A stretch of DNA of 64,000 nucleotides. It comes from Tatumella citrea. GTDB lineage: Bacteria > Pseudomonadota > Gammaproteobacteria > Enterobacterales > Enterobacteriaceae. A program made the translations under genes and the position numbers. Below are positions 30,380 through 41,558 of the stretch, one piece after another. The notes beneath the pieces were generated by a model. It had not been told where the DNA came from. It did not search any database and worked only from the letters and a program-made list of their open reading frames with translations. Each line of letters opens with the position of its first letter. Within the stretch, counting starts at the first letter, position 1. The stretch spans positions 3,968,001-4,032,000 of the forward strand of contig NZ_CP015579.1 of the NCBI RefSeq assembly GCF_002163585.1, written 5' to 3'.

Positions 30380-31623
30380 TTTCGGTACCAATACATAAAC
30401 ACCGCCCCACACAGGGCAAAATAGAGCATATAAGTCAGACAATAGGCCTGAACTGCTCCGCTAACACCGTGCATCGGAATCAGCCAGCTGGCGCTGGCAA
30501 GCAGCAACACAAACTGGCTCAGCTCGGTGAGCAAATAGAAACGTAAAGAGGCTTTGGCAATGACCAGGTAACCAAATACGTAGGCACCTACCTTAAAAAA
30601 GTCACCGGTTAATTGCCAGACAAACAAATCGCGCATTGCGGCGAACTTCGCAGTAAATAACAGCCAGATCGCAACATCCCGCAACAGCCAGACCAGTAAT
30701 GCCACTCCGGCGACGACTGGCATAACAAAGCGCAATGCCCGAAAAATAACGCGCCCGGTCGCCTGCTTGTCACTTTGTTTTGCCAGCGTTGGCAGCAACC
30801 AGACACTAAAAGTCGCAGTAATAAATTGCAACCAGGCGTCCGAAATGCTGCTAACTCCCTGCCAGAGTCCCACCTGTTGCCAGCCGGTATGCGCTGCCAG
30901 CAGGTTACGCATCATAATCCACGCGACCGGAAGGGTGATGGCGGTCATCAGTGCCATGAGGGTATATCTGAGCAACTGAGCCGCCAGCCGGGGATCCCAG
31001 CGAGGAATAAACCAGCTCCATTGCAAGGTAGTACCTGATTTCAGCAAAGCAATCGCAGGTATCAGACTGATAGCCGGAACCAGCGCGATTCCGGCCAGAG
31101 CTCCGGAGTAGCCCCCGACCAGCCAGCACAACAGATAGCCTGCCACACCGAGCAGGCTGCCTCCGGCCACAACCAGCGCATTGGCCCGTGCATTTCGGTA
31201 CCCTTTTAGCTGTGACTGCAGCAGGTTAGTCCAGGCAATACCAATCTGCAGAAAAGCGACAATACGGATTACCTGGCGGTACTGGTCGCTGCCAAACAAC
31301 AACTCACTGATTGGTGCCGCCGCCAGACTGAAAACCACACATAACAACAGCGAAAAGCCAATGATTATCGAGGAGGAGGTCGCCGTCAGTGCCTGCAACT
31401 TATCTGGCTGATCCTGATATTCAGCAACATAACGAGTGACCCCATTGAATATCCCGGCTCCGGCCAGAACCCCCAGTACCGTAACCATCTGGCGAAAATT
31501 CCCAGCCAGCCCGATACCTTCAGGGCCATAACTGACAGCCAGTAGTTTAACCACCAGCAACCCGGCCAGAATTTTGATAAGCGTTGAAAAGGAGGTCCAG
31601 ACAGAGGCTTTTGCCAGCGACAT
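30376..31623 (-). CDS. wzxE: ECA lipid III flippase WzxE
   Basis: 415-residue polysaccharide-flippase with about 12 transmembrane segments; it moves undecaprenyl-linked trisaccharide to the periplasmic face. Starts MSLAKASVWTSFSTLIKILAGLLV and keeps segments such as GVLAGAGIFNGVTRYVAEY and GVSSISDAWLQFITATFSVWLLPTL. Overlaps wecE by one base and wecF by four. Confidence 0.96.
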   Translation of the reverse strand: MSLAKASVWTSFSTLIKILAGLLVVKLLAVSYGPEGIGLAGNFRQMVTVLGVLAGAGIFNGVTRYVAEYQDQPDKLQALTATSSSIIIGFSLLLCVVFSLAAAPISELLFGSDQYRQVIRIVAFLQIGIAWTNLLQSQLKGYRNARANALVVAGGSLLGVAGYLLCWLVGGYSGALAGIALVPAISLIPAIALLKSGTTLQWSWFIPRWDPRLAAQLLRYTLMALMTAITLPVAWIMMRNLLAAHTGWQQVGLWQGVSSISDAWLQFITATFSVWLLPTLAKQSDKQATGRVIFRALRFVMPVVAGVALLVWLLRDVAIWLLFTAKFAAMRDLFVWQLTGDFFKVGAYVFGYLVIAKASLRFYLLTELSQFVLLLASASWLIPMHGVSGAVQAYCLTYMLYFALCGAVFMYWYRK

Positions 31624-32753
31624 TAGTGCAGAAAGCTCATCAGTGAGCCGATAACCGTTTTCTGGTTATTATCCGACAGATTATAAAACAGCGGTAAGCG
31701 CAACAGCCGTTCACTTTCCACAGTAGTGTAGCGGTCGGTCCCGTGAAAGCGTCCGAACTGTTGTCCGGCAGGAGAACTATGCAGTGGAATATAGTGGAAT
31801 ACCGCTAAAATATCGGCTTCTTTCATCCAGTCAATTAAACGTGAACGGACCGAATTATCTGCCAGACGAATATAAAACATATGCGCATTATGGGTACAGT
31901 TTTCAGGAACCGACGGCAGCGACAACCGCCCCTGTTGCTCCAGCGGTAATAATGCCTGGTAGTACTGATTCCATAACGTCAGCCGTCGCTGATTAATCTG
32001 TTCCGCAGCCTCAAGTTGAGCCCAGAGGTACGCTGCCTGCAAGTCTGACATCAGATAGCTGGAGCCCAGATCCCGCCAGGTGTATTTATCTGTCTGACCA
32101 CGAAAAAACTGGCTACGGTTAGTTCCTTTCTCACGAATAATTTCCGCTCTGGCAACCAGCGACTCATCATTAATCAGTGTCGCACCACCTTCCCCGCCCG
32201 CAGTATAGTTTTTAGTTTCGTGAAAACTAAAACAACCAATATGACCGATAGTCCCTAGTGGCCGGCCTTTATAGGAGGACATCACCGCCTGGGCTGCGTC
32301 CTCTATCAGAAACAGGTGATGCTTTTCGCAAAGACTGACAATACTATCCATTTCGCAGGCAACCCCGGCATAATGCACCGCAACAACCGCGCGGGTTTTT
32401 TCGGTAATCGCTGCTTCAATCAGAGTTTCATCAATATTGAGTGTATCCGGACGGATATCGACGAACACAATTTTCGCCCCGCGCAGCACAAAAGCATTAG
32501 CCGTTGATACAAAGGTATAACCCGGCATAATCACTTCATCGCCGGGCACAATATTAATCAGCAATGCGGCCATTTCCAGTGACGCGGTGCAGGACGGGGT
32601 CAACAGTACTTTATGACTGCCGAAACGCTGTTCCATCCATTGCTGGCAGCGTCGGGTGAAGCCACCGTCACCGCTGAGTTTGCCACTGGACATCGCCGAC
32701 TGCATATACTCAATTTCGCTGCCGGTCACCGGGGGGGAATTAAAGGGAATCAT
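31623..32753 (-). CDS. wecE: dTDP-4-amino-4,6-dideoxygalactose transaminase WecE
   Basis: PLP aminotransferase making dTDP-Fuc4N from dTDP-4-keto-6-deoxyglucose and glutamate. 376 residues starting MIPFNSPPVTGSEIEYM at 32753. The PLP lysine is in FSFHETKNYTAGGEGGA; SSYLMSDLQAAYLWAQLE is also conserved. The start lies 14 bases inside wecD. Its substrate is made by RmlA/RmlB-type enzymes, whose usual genes rffH and rffG are missing from this operon. Confidence 0.96.
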   Translation of the reverse strand: MIPFNSPPVTGSEIEYMQSAMSSGKLSGDGGFTRRCQQWMEQRFGSHKVLLTPSCTASLEMAALLINIVPGDEVIMPGYTFVSTANAFVLRGAKIVFVDIRPDTLNIDETLIEAAITEKTRAVVAVHYAGVACEMDSIVSLCEKHHLFLIEDAAQAVMSSYKGRPLGTIGHIGCFSFHETKNYTAGGEGGATLINDESLVARAEIIREKGTNRSQFFRGQTDKYTWRDLGSSYLMSDLQAAYLWAQLEAAEQINQRRLTLWNQYYQALLPLEQQGRLSLPSVPENCTHNAHMFYIRLADNSVRSRLIDWMKEADILAVFHYIPLHSSPAGQQFGRFHGTDRYTTVESERLLRLPLFYNLSDNNQKTVIGSLMSFLH

Positions 32754-33480
32754 CTGTTTTCCTGTATAGCCAATAGGCGGTATTTTCCAGTCGGGCACCG
32801 CTACGCAGGTAGAGACGCATCGCCACAACGTTACTGAGTTGAGTCGTAATATGCAGATGCCGGAGTCGTCTTACTCTTCCCCAGTCGGCAGCAGCGTACA
32901 AGAGTCGCTGACCAATACCTTTACCTCTGGCTTCGGGGACCACTGCCAATAACCCGATACGGGCATCTTCACCAGTTTCGCGGACCGACACAAATCCCTG
33001 CAACTCTCCACCGGCGCCAAAAGCCACCAGGCACTGGTCATCAAACCGCCCGGTGACGGCATTTTCTATCCACTGCGCATAAAAACGCTGGCAATCAGCA
33101 CTGTTGAACCATGGGGAGCGGAAACGGCTTTGTACGAATGCCTGGGATGCTGCCTGGCGTAATTCCGGGATTTGGCTTTCACGGGCAATGCGGATACCTG
33201 GCTGGCGCTCAGTTTGTAAAATCGCCAGAACCAGCCCGGCTTCACCCTCTGCCAGTTGGAAACCCAGTTGATTAGCAATCGCCAGCCCGGAATGATCTTC
33301 TGCCGCGATTCTGGCCTGCACCAGACGATAGCGATCCAATTCCCCGGTCTGCAGGGGCTGAGTTCCCCCGGGGACCAGACGGCCGATTGGATGACCAAAA
33401 AATTCTGATTCCCATTCGAGCGTCACAATACTGCCATTTATTTGCATTTCAGCCCCCGATAACTGCCCGTCAGCCTTCAC
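32740..33480 (-). CDS. wecD: dTDP-fucosamine acetyltransferase WecD
   Basis: GNAT acetyltransferase that converts dTDP-Fuc4N to dTDP-Fuc4NAc with acetyl-CoA. 246 residues counted from GTG at 33480 (gggag upstream); an ATG at 33447 (MQINGSIVTLEWESEFFG) is an alternative close to the usual family start. Acetyl-CoA loop VVPEARGKGIGQRLL is near residue 190, and the conserved QSRFRSPWF and FYAQWIENAV segments lie in the middle. Only 15 bases separate it from wecC, where E. coli carries rffG and rffH. Confidence 0.93.
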   Translation of the reverse strand: MKADGQLSGAEMQINGSIVTLEWESEFFGHPIGRLVPGGTQPLQTGELDRYRLVQARIAAEDHSGLAIANQLGFQLAEGEAGLVLAILQTERQPGIRIARESQIPELRQAASQAFVQSRFRSPWFNSADCQRFYAQWIENAVTGRFDDQCLVAFGAGGELQGFVSVRETGEDARIGLLAVVPEARGKGIGQRLLYAAADWGRVRRLRHLHITTQLSNVVAMRLYLRSGARLENTAYWLYRKTDDSL

Positions 33481-33495
33481 CGCCCCGCTCCCGTG

Positions 33496-34755
33496 CTAAA
33501 CCCAAATGCCACGGGTATCAACTATCCGGTGTCCGGCCAATAGCTGCTGATCAATCGTTTTAAATTGCCGGTGGTCAACCAGCATGACCAGAATATCTGC
33601 CTGTTGCAAAGCGGCTTCACTGTCGACCAGCATAACCTCGCCTGACAGCAACGACGGCAGTTGCGTAATATTGGGTTCGACAGCCAGCACCGGCCCCTGA
33701 TGCCACTGGCTAATCATCTGTACCACATTCAGTGCCGGACTTTCGCGTAAATCATCAATATCGGCTTTAAAAGACAATCCAAAACAGGCGATAGTAATCT
33801 CAGTTGCACGTTGTGACGTTGTGTTCAGGCAATCTGCCAGTTGCTGCTTCACCTGATTTACCACCCATTCAGGCTTACTGTCGTTCACCTGGCGTGCCGT
33901 TCGTATCAGCCGGCTCTGCTGTGGGTTCTGAGCCACAATAAACCAGGGATCGACTGCAATACAATGACCACCGACGCCCGGGCCTGGTTGCAGGATATTC
34001 ACCCGCGGATGGCGGTTAGCCAGTGCAATCAGTTGCCATACATTTATCTGCTGTTCGTGACAAATCATCGACAGTTCGTTAGCAAAAGCGATGTTAACGT
34101 CCCGGAAACTGTTCTCGGTCAGTTTACACATTTCGGCAGTACGGTCATCGGTCACGACACACTCCCCGCGGACAAACTGCTGATACAGCTGGCGCGCTCT
34201 GGCGGAACACGCCGGTGTCATACCCCCGATGACACGGTCATTGTTCACCAGCTCACTCATAATTTTGCCCGGCAGTACCCGCTCAGGGCAGTAAGCAATA
34301 TGGATATCGGGTTGCTGGCTATGTTGCGGAAACAGCAGATCAGGGCGGAGTGCCGCCAGCCATCCCGCCATCTGTCCGGTACTCCCGACCGGGCAGGTAG
34401 ATTCGAGTATCACCAGATCACCTTTTTTCAGTACTCCGGCAACAGACTCAGCCGCAGTACGGACATAGCTTAAATCAGGCTGGTGTTGATCACGGAATGG
34501 CGTAGGGACCGCAATCAGAAATGCATCGGCCGGCTGCGGGGAAGTCGATGCCCGTAAATATCCGCCGCTAACCGCTTCTGCCACTTTCTCTGCCAGATCG
34601 GGTTCCACAATGTGTATTTCACCACGATTGATAATATCTACTGTCTGTGGGTTGATATCGACCCCAATGACATTTGTTTTCTCAGAGGCAAGCACTACTG
34701 CTGTTGGCAGACCAATATAGCCAAGGCCGACAACAGAAATTGTTTTAAAACTCAT
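33496..34755 (-). CDS. wecC: UDP-N-acetyl-D-mannosamine dehydrogenase WecC
   Basis: Oxidises UDP-ManNAc to UDP-ManNAcA using NAD. 419 residues. The N-terminal Rossmann motif is [17 protein letters not shown], the catalytic cysteine lies in [13 protein letters not shown], and the UDP-binding domain has [19 protein letters not shown]. The start overlaps wecB by four bases (ATGA). Confidence 0.97.
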   Translation of the reverse strand: MSFKTISVVGLGYIGLPTAVVLASEKTNVIGVDINPQTVDIINRGEIHIVEPDLAEKVAEAVSGGYLRASTSPQPADAFLIAVPTPFRDQHQPDLSYVRTAAESVAGVLKKGDLVILESTCPVGSTGQMAGWLAALRPDLLFPQHSQQPDIHIAYCPERVLPGKIMSELVNNDRVIGGMTPACSARARQLYQQFVRGECVVTDDRTAEMCKLTENSFRDVNIAFANELSMICHEQQINVWQLIALANRHPRVNILQPGPGVGGHCIAVDPWFIVAQNPQQSRLIRTARQVNDSKPEWVVNQVKQQLADCLNTTSQRATEITIACFGLSFKADIDDLRESPALNVVQMISQWHQGPVLAVEPNITQLPSLLSGEVMLVDSEAALQQADILVMLVDHRQFKTIDQQLLAGHRIVDTRGIWV

Positions 34756-35882
34756 AAATTTACTCTGTGCTGTTTTAATATCTTTATAATTTCCCGGCAG
34801 GCCAGCCCGTCACCATAAGGGTTATGGGCCCGGCTCATCTGCCGCCAGGCATCGGAGTGTTGTAATAATCGCGAAGCTTCCGCGACGATTTTATCGCTGT
34901 CTGTGCCCACTAACCGCACGGTTCCGGCATCCACCGCTTCCGGACGTTCAGTCGTGTCACGCATTACCAGCACCGGAATCCCTAATGCCGGAGCCTCCTC
35001 CTGTATTCCGCCCGAGTCGGTCAGAATCAGATGAGCTTTATTCATCAGCCAGACAAAAGGCAGATAATCCTGGGGCTCAATAAGATAGATATTACTGATG
35101 CCGCTGAGTATCTGCTTTACCGGGGTACTGACATTCGGATTAAGGTGTACCGGATAAACGATTTGCACCTGAGGATGGCGAACAGCAAGTTCTGCCAGGG
35201 CACTGCAAATACGTTCAAATCCTCCGCCGAAGCTTTCACGCCGGTGGCCGGTGACCAGAATCATCGGTCGTCCGCTTTCCAGGAATGGATAACGTGTCGC
35301 CAACTGCTGACTAAGTACCTCATCACTGCAGATTTTGTCCCTGACCCACAGCAATGCATCAATCACCGTATTACCGGTGACAAAGACCTGTTCCGCTGGA
35401 ATATTTTCCCGTAGCAGATTTTGTCGCGAACGCTCCGTGGGTGCAAAATGGAAACGGGCAAGGTGACCGGCAACCTTTCGGTTCCCCTCTTCCGGCCAGG
35501 GCGAAAGCAAATTTCCGGTACGCAAACCAGCTTCCACATGTCCGAGGGTGATTCGTTGATAGTAAGCTGCCAGACTGACCGCCATTGTGGTGGTGGTATC
35601 ACCATGCACCAGCACGATATCGGGGCGAAAGTCTGATAATACCTGCTGCATTCCTTCCAGAATACGACAAGTCAGCATCGTAAGATCCTGACCTGGCCGC
35701 ATAATATCCAAATCATAATCGGGTTGCAGGCTGAATAGTCTCAGAACCTGATCGAGCATTTCGCGGTGCTGAGCTGTCACACACAACCGGGAATTAATCT
35801 CTTTATCGGCGGCCAGAGCATTAACCAGAGGAGCCATTTTTATCGCTTCAGGGCGCGTGCCAAATACCGTCAATACTTTCAC
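34752..35882 (-). CDS. wecB: UDP-N-acetylglucosamine 2-epimerase WecB
   Basis: Non-hydrolysing epimerase making UDP-ManNAc. 376 residues beginning at GTG ([19 protein letters not shown]) behind aagga; the frame continues upstream to 35984 but the family start is clear. Conserved [29 protein letters not shown] and [14 protein letters not shown] are present. It lies 47 bases after wzzE and overlaps wecC. Confidence 0.96.
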   Translation of the reverse strand: MKVLTVFGTRPEAIKMAPLVNALAADKEINSRLCVTAQHREMLDQVLRLFSLQPDYDLDIMRPGQDLTMLTCRILEGMQQVLSDFRPDIVLVHGDTTTTMAVSLAAYYQRITLGHVEAGLRTGNLLSPWPEEGNRKVAGHLARFHFAPTERSRQNLLRENIPAEQVFVTGNTVIDALLWVRDKICSDEVLSQQLATRYPFLESGRPMILVTGHRRESFGGGFERICSALAELAVRHPQVQIVYPVHLNPNVSTPVKQILSGISNIYLIEPQDYLPFVWLMNKAHLILTDSGGIQEEAPALGIPVLVMRDTTERPEAVDAGTVRLVGTDSDKIVAEASRLLQHSDAWRQMSRAHNPYGDGLACREIIKILKQHRVNL

Positions 35883-35929
35883 ACAGGATTCCTTATTTTC
35901 CGGATATCTGTCTGCTGACATATTTTCAC

Positions 35930-36829
35930 TTACCGGCGGGCAATGGCGATGACCGCCCCGATAAACAACCCGGTCATTCCCCACAATGCCATTAATAATA
36001 ACAGACGCGGACTTTCAGGGCTGACAGGGGGTTCCGGTGAGCGCAGGTAGCGCCATGTCTGAATATCATCAGACAGTACCGGCGTTGGCTTCAGGCTATC
36101 CAGTAACGCTTTATTTTGCTGATAATCTTCAGCAAGAGAAACCGTACCTTCATCAGAGGCTGCAGCAATTCCGTGCTTATCCGCAGTCTCTCCCTGCAAA
36201 GCATCCACTGCAGCCTTCTGCCTGATCAGTTCGTTCTGGTGCAACTGCCAGGCATTCTGCCACTCTTCATTCAGATTACTGTTCAGGCTGTGAATCGCCC
36301 GCTGACTGGCAAACTGCACATACTGGTTGAGCAACTTTGCGGAATCCGGGGCATTATCAGCCAGTAAAACCAGAGTATCACGGGTACCCCGCAGCGGTTC
36401 AGCAGCCTGAAAACGAATATTGCCGATAAGCTTATTCAGGATGACAGCACGTTGGCCTTCATGCTGATTAAGTTGTCGGTGAAAATACTCTGACTGTAAC
36501 CAGAAATCACGGCGACTATCCCAGGACGCGAGCTGCAATAAAAACTCCTGATAAGCTTCGTCAGTGATCGTCGCAGCAGCGGCAGCAGGCGTATGGCTGT
36601 CTTCCAGTGTCGCCAGTAACTGGCGCTGAGTATAGTAAGGCGCTATCTGGCTAACCGAAGGACGGTCAACAATCGCTGTGGCACTCCATACCTGAGTAGC
36701 CCATTGCGCATAGCCTGCGGCTAGCAATACTCCTGCCACTGCCAGGCCAATTATCCAGCCCTTACCCCGCCACAACCGACTGACCAGTAGTGGAATGTTT
36801 AATTCATTTTCCACAGAGGGAGACACCAT
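35930..36829 (-). CDS. wzzE: ECA chain-length regulator WzzE (short form)
   Basis: Bitopic polysaccharide co-polymerase that sets ECA chain length. About 299 residues against 348 in E. coli. Transmembrane segments are near residues 25-45 ([20 protein letters not shown]) and at the C-terminus ([21 protein letters not shown]), with the Pro-rich motif [12 protein letters not shown] before the second. The missing 50 residues fall in the periplasmic coiled-coil part. Start at 36829 ([15 protein letters not shown]); the longer frame to 36946 runs into wecA. Confidence 0.9.
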   Translation of the reverse strand: MVSPSVENELNIPLLVSRLWRGKGWIIGLAVAGVLLAAGYAQWATQVWSATAIVDRPSVSQIAPYYTQRQLLATLEDSHTPAAAAATITDEAYQEFLLQLASWDSRRDFWLQSEYFHRQLNQHEGQRAVILNKLIGNIRFQAAEPLRGTRDTLVLLADNAPDSAKLLNQYVQFASQRAIHSLNSNLNEEWQNAWQLHQNELIRQKAAVDALQGETADKHGIAAASDEGTVSLAEDYQQNKALLDSLKPTPVLSDDIQTWRYLRSPEPPVSPESPRLLLLMALWGMTGLFIGAVIAIARR

Positions 36830-36863
36830 ACCAGGGAGATCCTTATCGCAATTGAAACAGGTG

Positions 36864-37964
36864 TTAAATCTGATTTTCACGGGCATGGCGGAAATTATGC
36901 CAGCGACGTTTAATTCTGCGGACCAGACGGACGACCCGCCATGCATGCTTCAGGCAATAGCCGTAGACTGAAAATGCCAGCAGGAACAGTAACATCATGA
37001 CCCATTCAGGTATCCAGGGCACACTCTCGCCGATCACCCCGATAGCAGCCAGCAGCGCAGCCGCAAGGGTAATCAGTACAAACGCCTGACGGGAGGAGAA
37101 ACCGGCACGCATAATAAGATGGTGAATGTGCTGACGATCGGCTGAAAACGGGCTCATTCCTTTATGCAACCGCCGGTACATAATCGCCACCATATCCATC
37201 AGCGGGATAGCAATAATCCATAACGCCGTTACCGGGTGAAGATCATGGTTCTCTCCCTGGGTGGTTTCCAGTAACAGCCAGATGACGGTAAAACCGATCA
37301 TCGTGCTGCCGGCATCGCCCATAAACACTTTATAACGGCGGCCGAGTATGCCCAGGTTGAGTAAGATATAAGGAATAGTGGCGGCTATCATCGCGAAACA
37401 CCAGAAAGCCAGGCTGTGTTGCCCTTTCAGGTAAAGGATGATGCCTAAAGCACCGAAGCTGACAGAGGACAACCCACCGAGCAACCCGTCGATGCCATCC
37501 ACCATATTGAAAGCATTAATTGCGGCCCAGACTGCGAACAAAGTCAAAAGGTAGCCGAAAGGACCGACGTTGAGTTCTACAGGCCCCAGTATATAACCAA
37601 AACTGACCAGATAATGGTGTGCCCCGGCCATCATCGCAATGGCGACAAACGCCTGAACCACCGCACGTAATTTCACGCTGATGTCGTAGCGATCATCCAG
37701 TGCGCCTACCAGGACCAGAACTCCGGAACAACACAGATACAGAACAACATGCGGCTGATAGCTGCTGGTCAGGATCAGTGCAAAACAAATACCCGCAAAT
37801 ACCGAAATACCTCCGACCAGCGGCACTGCGCCCTGATGACGTTTTCGGGAGTCCGGTTTATCAACCAAACCAACTTTTTTAGCTATTTTGCGGGCAAAGA
37901 ACAAAAAAACCAGCGAAAACAGGAAAGTCAGTCCGAGTTCAGTACTCATATTGAGTAAATTCAC
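36864..37964 (-). CDS. wecA: Undecaprenyl-phosphate GlcNAc-1-phosphate transferase WecA
   Basis: First enzyme of ECA (and often O-antigen) synthesis; polytopic membrane protein of 366 residues with about 11 helices. GTG start giving MNLLNMSTELGL. Catalytic motifs are GALDDRYDIS, AFNMVDGIDGLLGG and VFMGDAGSTMIGF, and HIHHLIMRAGFSSRQAF is the cytoplasmic histidine loop. First gene of the wec operon, 178 bases after the rho terminator. Confidence 0.97.
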   Translation of the reverse strand: MNLLNMSTELGLTFLFSLVFLFFARKIAKKVGLVDKPDSRKRHQGAVPLVGGISVFAGICFALILTSSYQPHVVLYLCCSGVLVLVGALDDRYDISVKLRAVVQAFVAIAMMAGAHHYLVSFGYILGPVELNVGPFGYLLTLFAVWAAINAFNMVDGIDGLLGGLSSVSFGALGIILYLKGQHSLAFWCFAMIAATIPYILLNLGILGRRYKVFMGDAGSTMIGFTVIWLLLETTQGENHDLHPVTALWIIAIPLMDMVAIMYRRLHKGMSPFSADRQHIHHLIMRAGFSSRQAFVLITLAAALLAAIGVIGESVPWIPEWVMMLLFLLAFSVYGYCLKHAWRVVRLVRRIKRRWHNFRHARENQI

Positions 37965-38140
37965 ATTCCACGCTCTCAGTCAGAATACTCACTAAGGAAA
38001 AACGGTTGTTAAGTTTTTTTTATCCTGATTCAGGTTGTGAGTTCTGTGCTGCCCGCATCATTCCGTGTTAATAGTATTATCTGCATGTGTAACTCCTTCA
38101 CAAAATTCCTTGTCCCTGATAATGCTATAACCTGAACAAC

Positions 38141-38169
38141 AAAAACGCCACGTAATCACGTGGCGTTTT
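38141..38169 (-). terminator. Rho-independent terminator of rho
   Basis: AACGCCACG / CGTGGCGTT hairpin followed by TTTTT on the minus strand, 44 bases after the rho stop codon. Confidence 0.88.
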
Positions 38170-38212
38170 GTTACTTTCAAAAAATTCCTAATTCGCTGTG
38201 ATGCAGTCGCGG

Positions 38213-39472
38213 TTACGAACGTTTCATCATGTCGAAGAATTCTTCGTTAGTTTTGGTCATCGCCAGCTTATTAATCAGGAATTCCATGGCGTCAATCTCA
38301 CCCATTGGGTGGATAATTTTGCGCAGAATCCACATTTTCTGCAGTTCTTCTGGCGTTGTCAGTAACTCTTCTTTACGTGTTCCTGAACGATTGTAATCAA
38401 TTGCAGGGAAAACACGTTTTTCAGCGATTTTACGTGACAGATGCAGTTCCATGTTGCCGGTACCTTTAAACTCTTCATAGATAACTTCATCCATTTTAGA
38501 GCCGGTATCTACCAGCGCAGTGGCGATAATGGTCAGGCTTCCGCCCTCTTCCACATTACGTGCAGCACCAAAGAAACGCTTAGGACGATGCAGAGCATTG
38601 GCATCCACACCACCCGTCAGTACTTTACCGGAAGCAGGAACAACGGTGTTGTACGCACGAGCCAGACGGGTAATTGAGTCCAGCAGGATGATGACATCTT
38701 TTTTGTGTTCGACCAGGCGCTTGGCCTTTTCGATGACCATTTCAGCAACCTGAACGTGGCGGGAAGCAGGTTCGTCAAAGGTTGAAGCAACAACTTCACC
38801 TTTAACCAGTCGCTGCATCTCGGTAACTTCTTCAGGACGTTCGTCAATCAGCAGCACCATCAGCTCACAATCAGGGTAGTTATACGCCAGGCTCTGAGCG
38901 ATATTCTGCAGCAGCATGGTTTTACCGGCTTTAGGTGGTGCAACAATCAGACCACGCTGACCACGACCAATTGGCGATGCCAGGTCCAGAACACGGGCAG
39001 TAATATCTTCTGTTGAACCGTTACCACGTTCCATACGCAGGCGGTTATTGGCATGCAGAGGGGTAAGGTTTTCAAACAGGATTTTGTTACGGGCGTTTTC
39101 GGGCTTGTCGTAGTTGACTTCGTTGACTTTCAGCAGGGCAAAATAGCGTTCACCTTCTTTTGGCGGGCGAATTTTACCGGCGATGGTGTCACCCGTACGC
39201 AGGTTAAAGCGACGAATCTGGCTTGGAGAAACATAAATATCATCCGGGCCTGCCAGGTAGGAACTGTCGGCTGAACGGAGGAAACCAAATCCATCCTGTA
39301 ATATCTCCAGCACACCATCACCAAAGATGTCTTCGCCACTCTTTGCGTGCTGCTTAAGGATGGCAAAAATGATGTCCTGTTTGCGCATACGCGCGAGGTT
39401 TTCCAACCCCATATTTTCGCCGAGAGTAATCAGCTCAGACACCGGCGTATTTTTTAGTTCGGTAAGATTCAT
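38213..39472 (-). CDS. rho: Transcription termination factor Rho
   Basis: Hexameric RNA-dependent ATPase. 419 residues, nearly identical to E. coli Rho: N-terminal RNA-binding cold-shock-like domain ([18 protein letters not shown]), Walker A PPKAGKT, Q-loop and R-loop region in the C-terminal half, and C-terminus MMKRS. The frame is open to 39577 but [15 protein letters not shown] at 39472 is the conserved start. A leader of over 280 bases precedes it, the usual place for Rho autoregulation. Confidence 0.98.
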   Translation of the reverse strand: MNLTELKNTPVSELITLGENMGLENLARMRKQDIIFAILKQHAKSGEDIFGDGVLEILQDGFGFLRSADSSYLAGPDDIYVSPSQIRRFNLRTGDTIAGKIRPPKEGERYFALLKVNEVNYDKPENARNKILFENLTPLHANNRLRMERGNGSTEDITARVLDLASPIGRGQRGLIVAPPKAGKTMLLQNIAQSLAYNYPDCELMVLLIDERPEEVTEMQRLVKGEVVASTFDEPASRHVQVAEMVIEKAKRLVEHKKDVIILLDSITRLARAYNTVVPASGKVLTGGVDANALHRPKRFFGAARNVEEGGSLTIIATALVDTGSKMDEVIYEEFKGTGNMELHLSRKIAEKRVFPAIDYNRSGTRKEELLTTPEELQKMWILRKIIHPMGEIDAMEFLINKLAMTKTNEEFFDMMKRS

Positions 39473-39751
39473 AGTGATGGGTTCTTGACTCGGGGTGTTA
39501 CTCGAAATGTTAGTCATGAGTGGTATGGCTAAAATCCATGCCTGTAAATAGAAACATATTAACTCTGAGCCCGACAATGGAGTCGTTATTAAACAGCGAC
39601 AGACTATGACGAGACGGCCTTGATGCGACGTGGTGGTAAACCACCGGATTGTTAATCCACCTTAATGGAAACACAGACTGGCTTAACAAAGGAAATCTTA
39701 GATTCTGACTACTGGTAAGAGCGTAATGCAGTGAAGATAACTTAGCACGAC
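39473..39751 (-). promoter_or_regulatory. rho 5' leader region
   Basis: About 280 bases between the trxA hairpin and rho. Open frames exist here, but none resembles the E. coli rhoL peptide as remembered. The region is the expected site of Rho-dependent attenuation of its own message. No promoter was assigned. Confidence 0.4.
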
Positions 39752-39801
39752 AAAATGCGGACGTCCAGTGATAGCACAAAAATAAACCACCACTGGCGTC
39801 C
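39752..39801 (-). terminator. Hairpin after trxA
   Basis: On the minus strand GGACGCCAGTG pairs with CACTGGACGTCC (one bulged A), followed by GCATTTTG. It starts 11 bases after the trxA stop; probably a partial terminator ahead of rho. Confidence 0.55.
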
Positions 39802-39811
39802 GGGGGCAGAA

Positions 39812-40144
39812 TTAGCCCAGGTTAGCGTTCAGGAACTCTTTCAGCTGACCTTTAGATAAAGCACCCACTTTAGTGGCTGCGACTTCGCCGTCTTTAAATA
39901 ACAGCAGGGTCGGAATACCACGGATGCCATACTTCGGTGCTGTGCCCGGGTTGTCATCAATATTCAGTTTCGCGACGGTCAGTTTGCCCTGATATTCTTC
40001 GGCAACTTCATCCAGAATTGGCGCGATCATTTTGCAAGGGCCGCACCATTCAGCCCAGAAATCTACCAGTGTCACACCGTCAGCTTTCAGGACGTCGGTT
40101 TCGAAACTGTTGTCGGTCAAGTGAACGATTTTATCGCTGCTCAT
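39812..40144 (-). CDS. trxA: Thioredoxin 1
   Basis: Disulfide reductase; 110 residues with active site WCGPC (cysteines about 34 and 37) and cis-proline in [11 protein letters not shown]. Start MSSDKIVHL at 40144 follows ggag; four codons upstream in frame are rejected. Divergent from rhlB, upstream of rho as in E. coli. Confidence 0.98.
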   Translation of the reverse strand: MSSDKIVHLTDNSFETDVLKADGVTLVDFWAEWCGPCKMIAPILDEVAEEYQGKLTVAKLNIDDNPGTAPKYGIRGIPTLLLFKDGEVAATKVGALSKGQLKEFLNANLG

Positions 40145-40261
40145 GTTTTGCTCCACAGAATTATGCCTGGCGAATTGGCGTATAATGAATCAACGTAAGT
40201 TGACTTTATTTCATTGGATACGCTTTCGTAAAGCGACATTAAGCTGATATTCTACCACACT

Positions 40262-41551
40262 ATGAGCAAAACACACTTAACAGAAAAGAAGTTTTCCGAC
40301 TTCGCCCTGCACCCTAAGGTAGTTGAAGCCCTTGATAATAAAGGATTTCAGTACTGTACACCGATTCAGGCATTAGCACTGCCTTATACCCTTTCAGGGC
40401 ATGATATCGCGGGTCAGGCGCAAACCGGTACGGGTAAAACGATGGCGTTCCTGACGTCAACGTTCCATTATTTGCTGTCTCATCCGGTGGCCGAAGGCCA
40501 CAAAGTGAATCAGCCTCGGGCATTAATCATGGCTCCAACCCGCGAACTGGCGGTACAGATCCATGCAGATGCCGAGCCTCTGGCCACAAACACCGGGTTG
40601 CGACTCGGCCTGGCCTATGGCGGAGATGGCTATGATAAACAACTGAAAGTCCTGGAACAGGGTGTAGATATTCTGATTGGTACAACCGGACGGTTGATTG
40701 ATTATGCCAAACAGAACTACATCGATCTCAGTGCCATTCAGGTTGTGGTTCTGGATGAAGCCGATCGCATGTTCGATCTGGGCTTTATCAAAGATATCCG
40801 CTGGTTGTTCCGCCGTATGCCTGCGGCAAATCAGCGACTGAATATGCTGTTTTCTGCCACCCTGTCATGGCGGGTTCGGGAACTGGCATTTGAGCATATG
40901 AATAATGCAGAATATGTCGAAGTTGAACCTGAACAGAAAACAGGTCACCGCATAAAAGAAGAGCTGTTCTACCCTTCAAACGAAGAGAAGATGCGCTTAC
41001 TGCAATCCCTGGTTGAAGAAGAGTGGCCAGACCGTGCGATTATTTTCGCCAACACCAAACATCGTTGTGAAGATGTCTGGGGACACCTGGCAGCAGACGG
41101 TCACCGCGTTGGTTTGTTAACCGGTGATGTACCGCAGAAAAAACGCCTGCGGATCCTGGAAGACTTTACTAAAGGTCAGTTGGACATTCTGGTGGCTACC
41201 GATGTCGCGGCGCGCGGGTTGCATATCCCGGAAGTGACCCATGTATTTAACTACGATTTACCGGATGACCGTGAAGATTACGTCCACCGGATTGGTCGTA
41301 CCGGCAGAGCCGGTGCCAGCGGGCACTCTATCAGCCTGGCATGCGAAGAATACGCACTGAATTTACCGGCAATTGAGGAATATATCGGCCACAGTATTCC
41401 GGTAAGTAAATATAACAGTGAAGCTTTATTGACGGATTTACCTGCACCAAAACGTCTGGCTCGTCGCCCGTCGAACAATAACCGCAGGGGCAACAATAAT
41501 AACCGTCGTAGTGGGCCTCCACGTAACAATAACCGTAAACGTTCAGGTTAA
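40262..41551 (+). CDS. rhlB: ATP-dependent RNA helicase RhlB
   Basis: DEAD-box helicase of the RNA degradosome. 429 residues: Q motif FQYCTPIQ, Walker [13 protein letters not shown] in [13 protein letters not shown] in LFSATLSW, and [10 protein letters not shown]. The C-terminal tail is basic and Asn/Arg-rich ([14 protein letters not shown]), typical for RhlB. Seven bases separate it from gppA. Confidence 0.97.
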   Translation: MSKTHLTEKKFSDFALHPKVVEALDNKGFQYCTPIQALALPYTLSGHDIAGQAQTGTGKTMAFLTSTFHYLLSHPVAEGHKVNQPRALIMAPTRELAVQIHADAEPLATNTGLRLGLAYGGDGYDKQLKVLEQGVDILIGTTGRLIDYAKQNYIDLSAIQVVVLDEADRMFDLGFIKDIRWLFRRMPAANQRLNMLFSATLSWRVRELAFEHMNNAEYVEVEPEQKTGHRIKEELFYPSNEEKMRLLQSLVEEEWPDRAIIFANTKHRCEDVWGHLAADGHRVGLLTGDVPQKKRLRILEDFTKGQLDILVATDVAARGLHIPEVTHVFNYDLPDDREDYVHRIGRTGRAGASGHSISLACEEYALNLPAIEEYIGHSIPVSKYNSEALLTDLPAPKRLARRPSNNNRRGNNNNRRSGPPRNNNRKRSG

Positions 41552-41558
41552 ACCAGCT

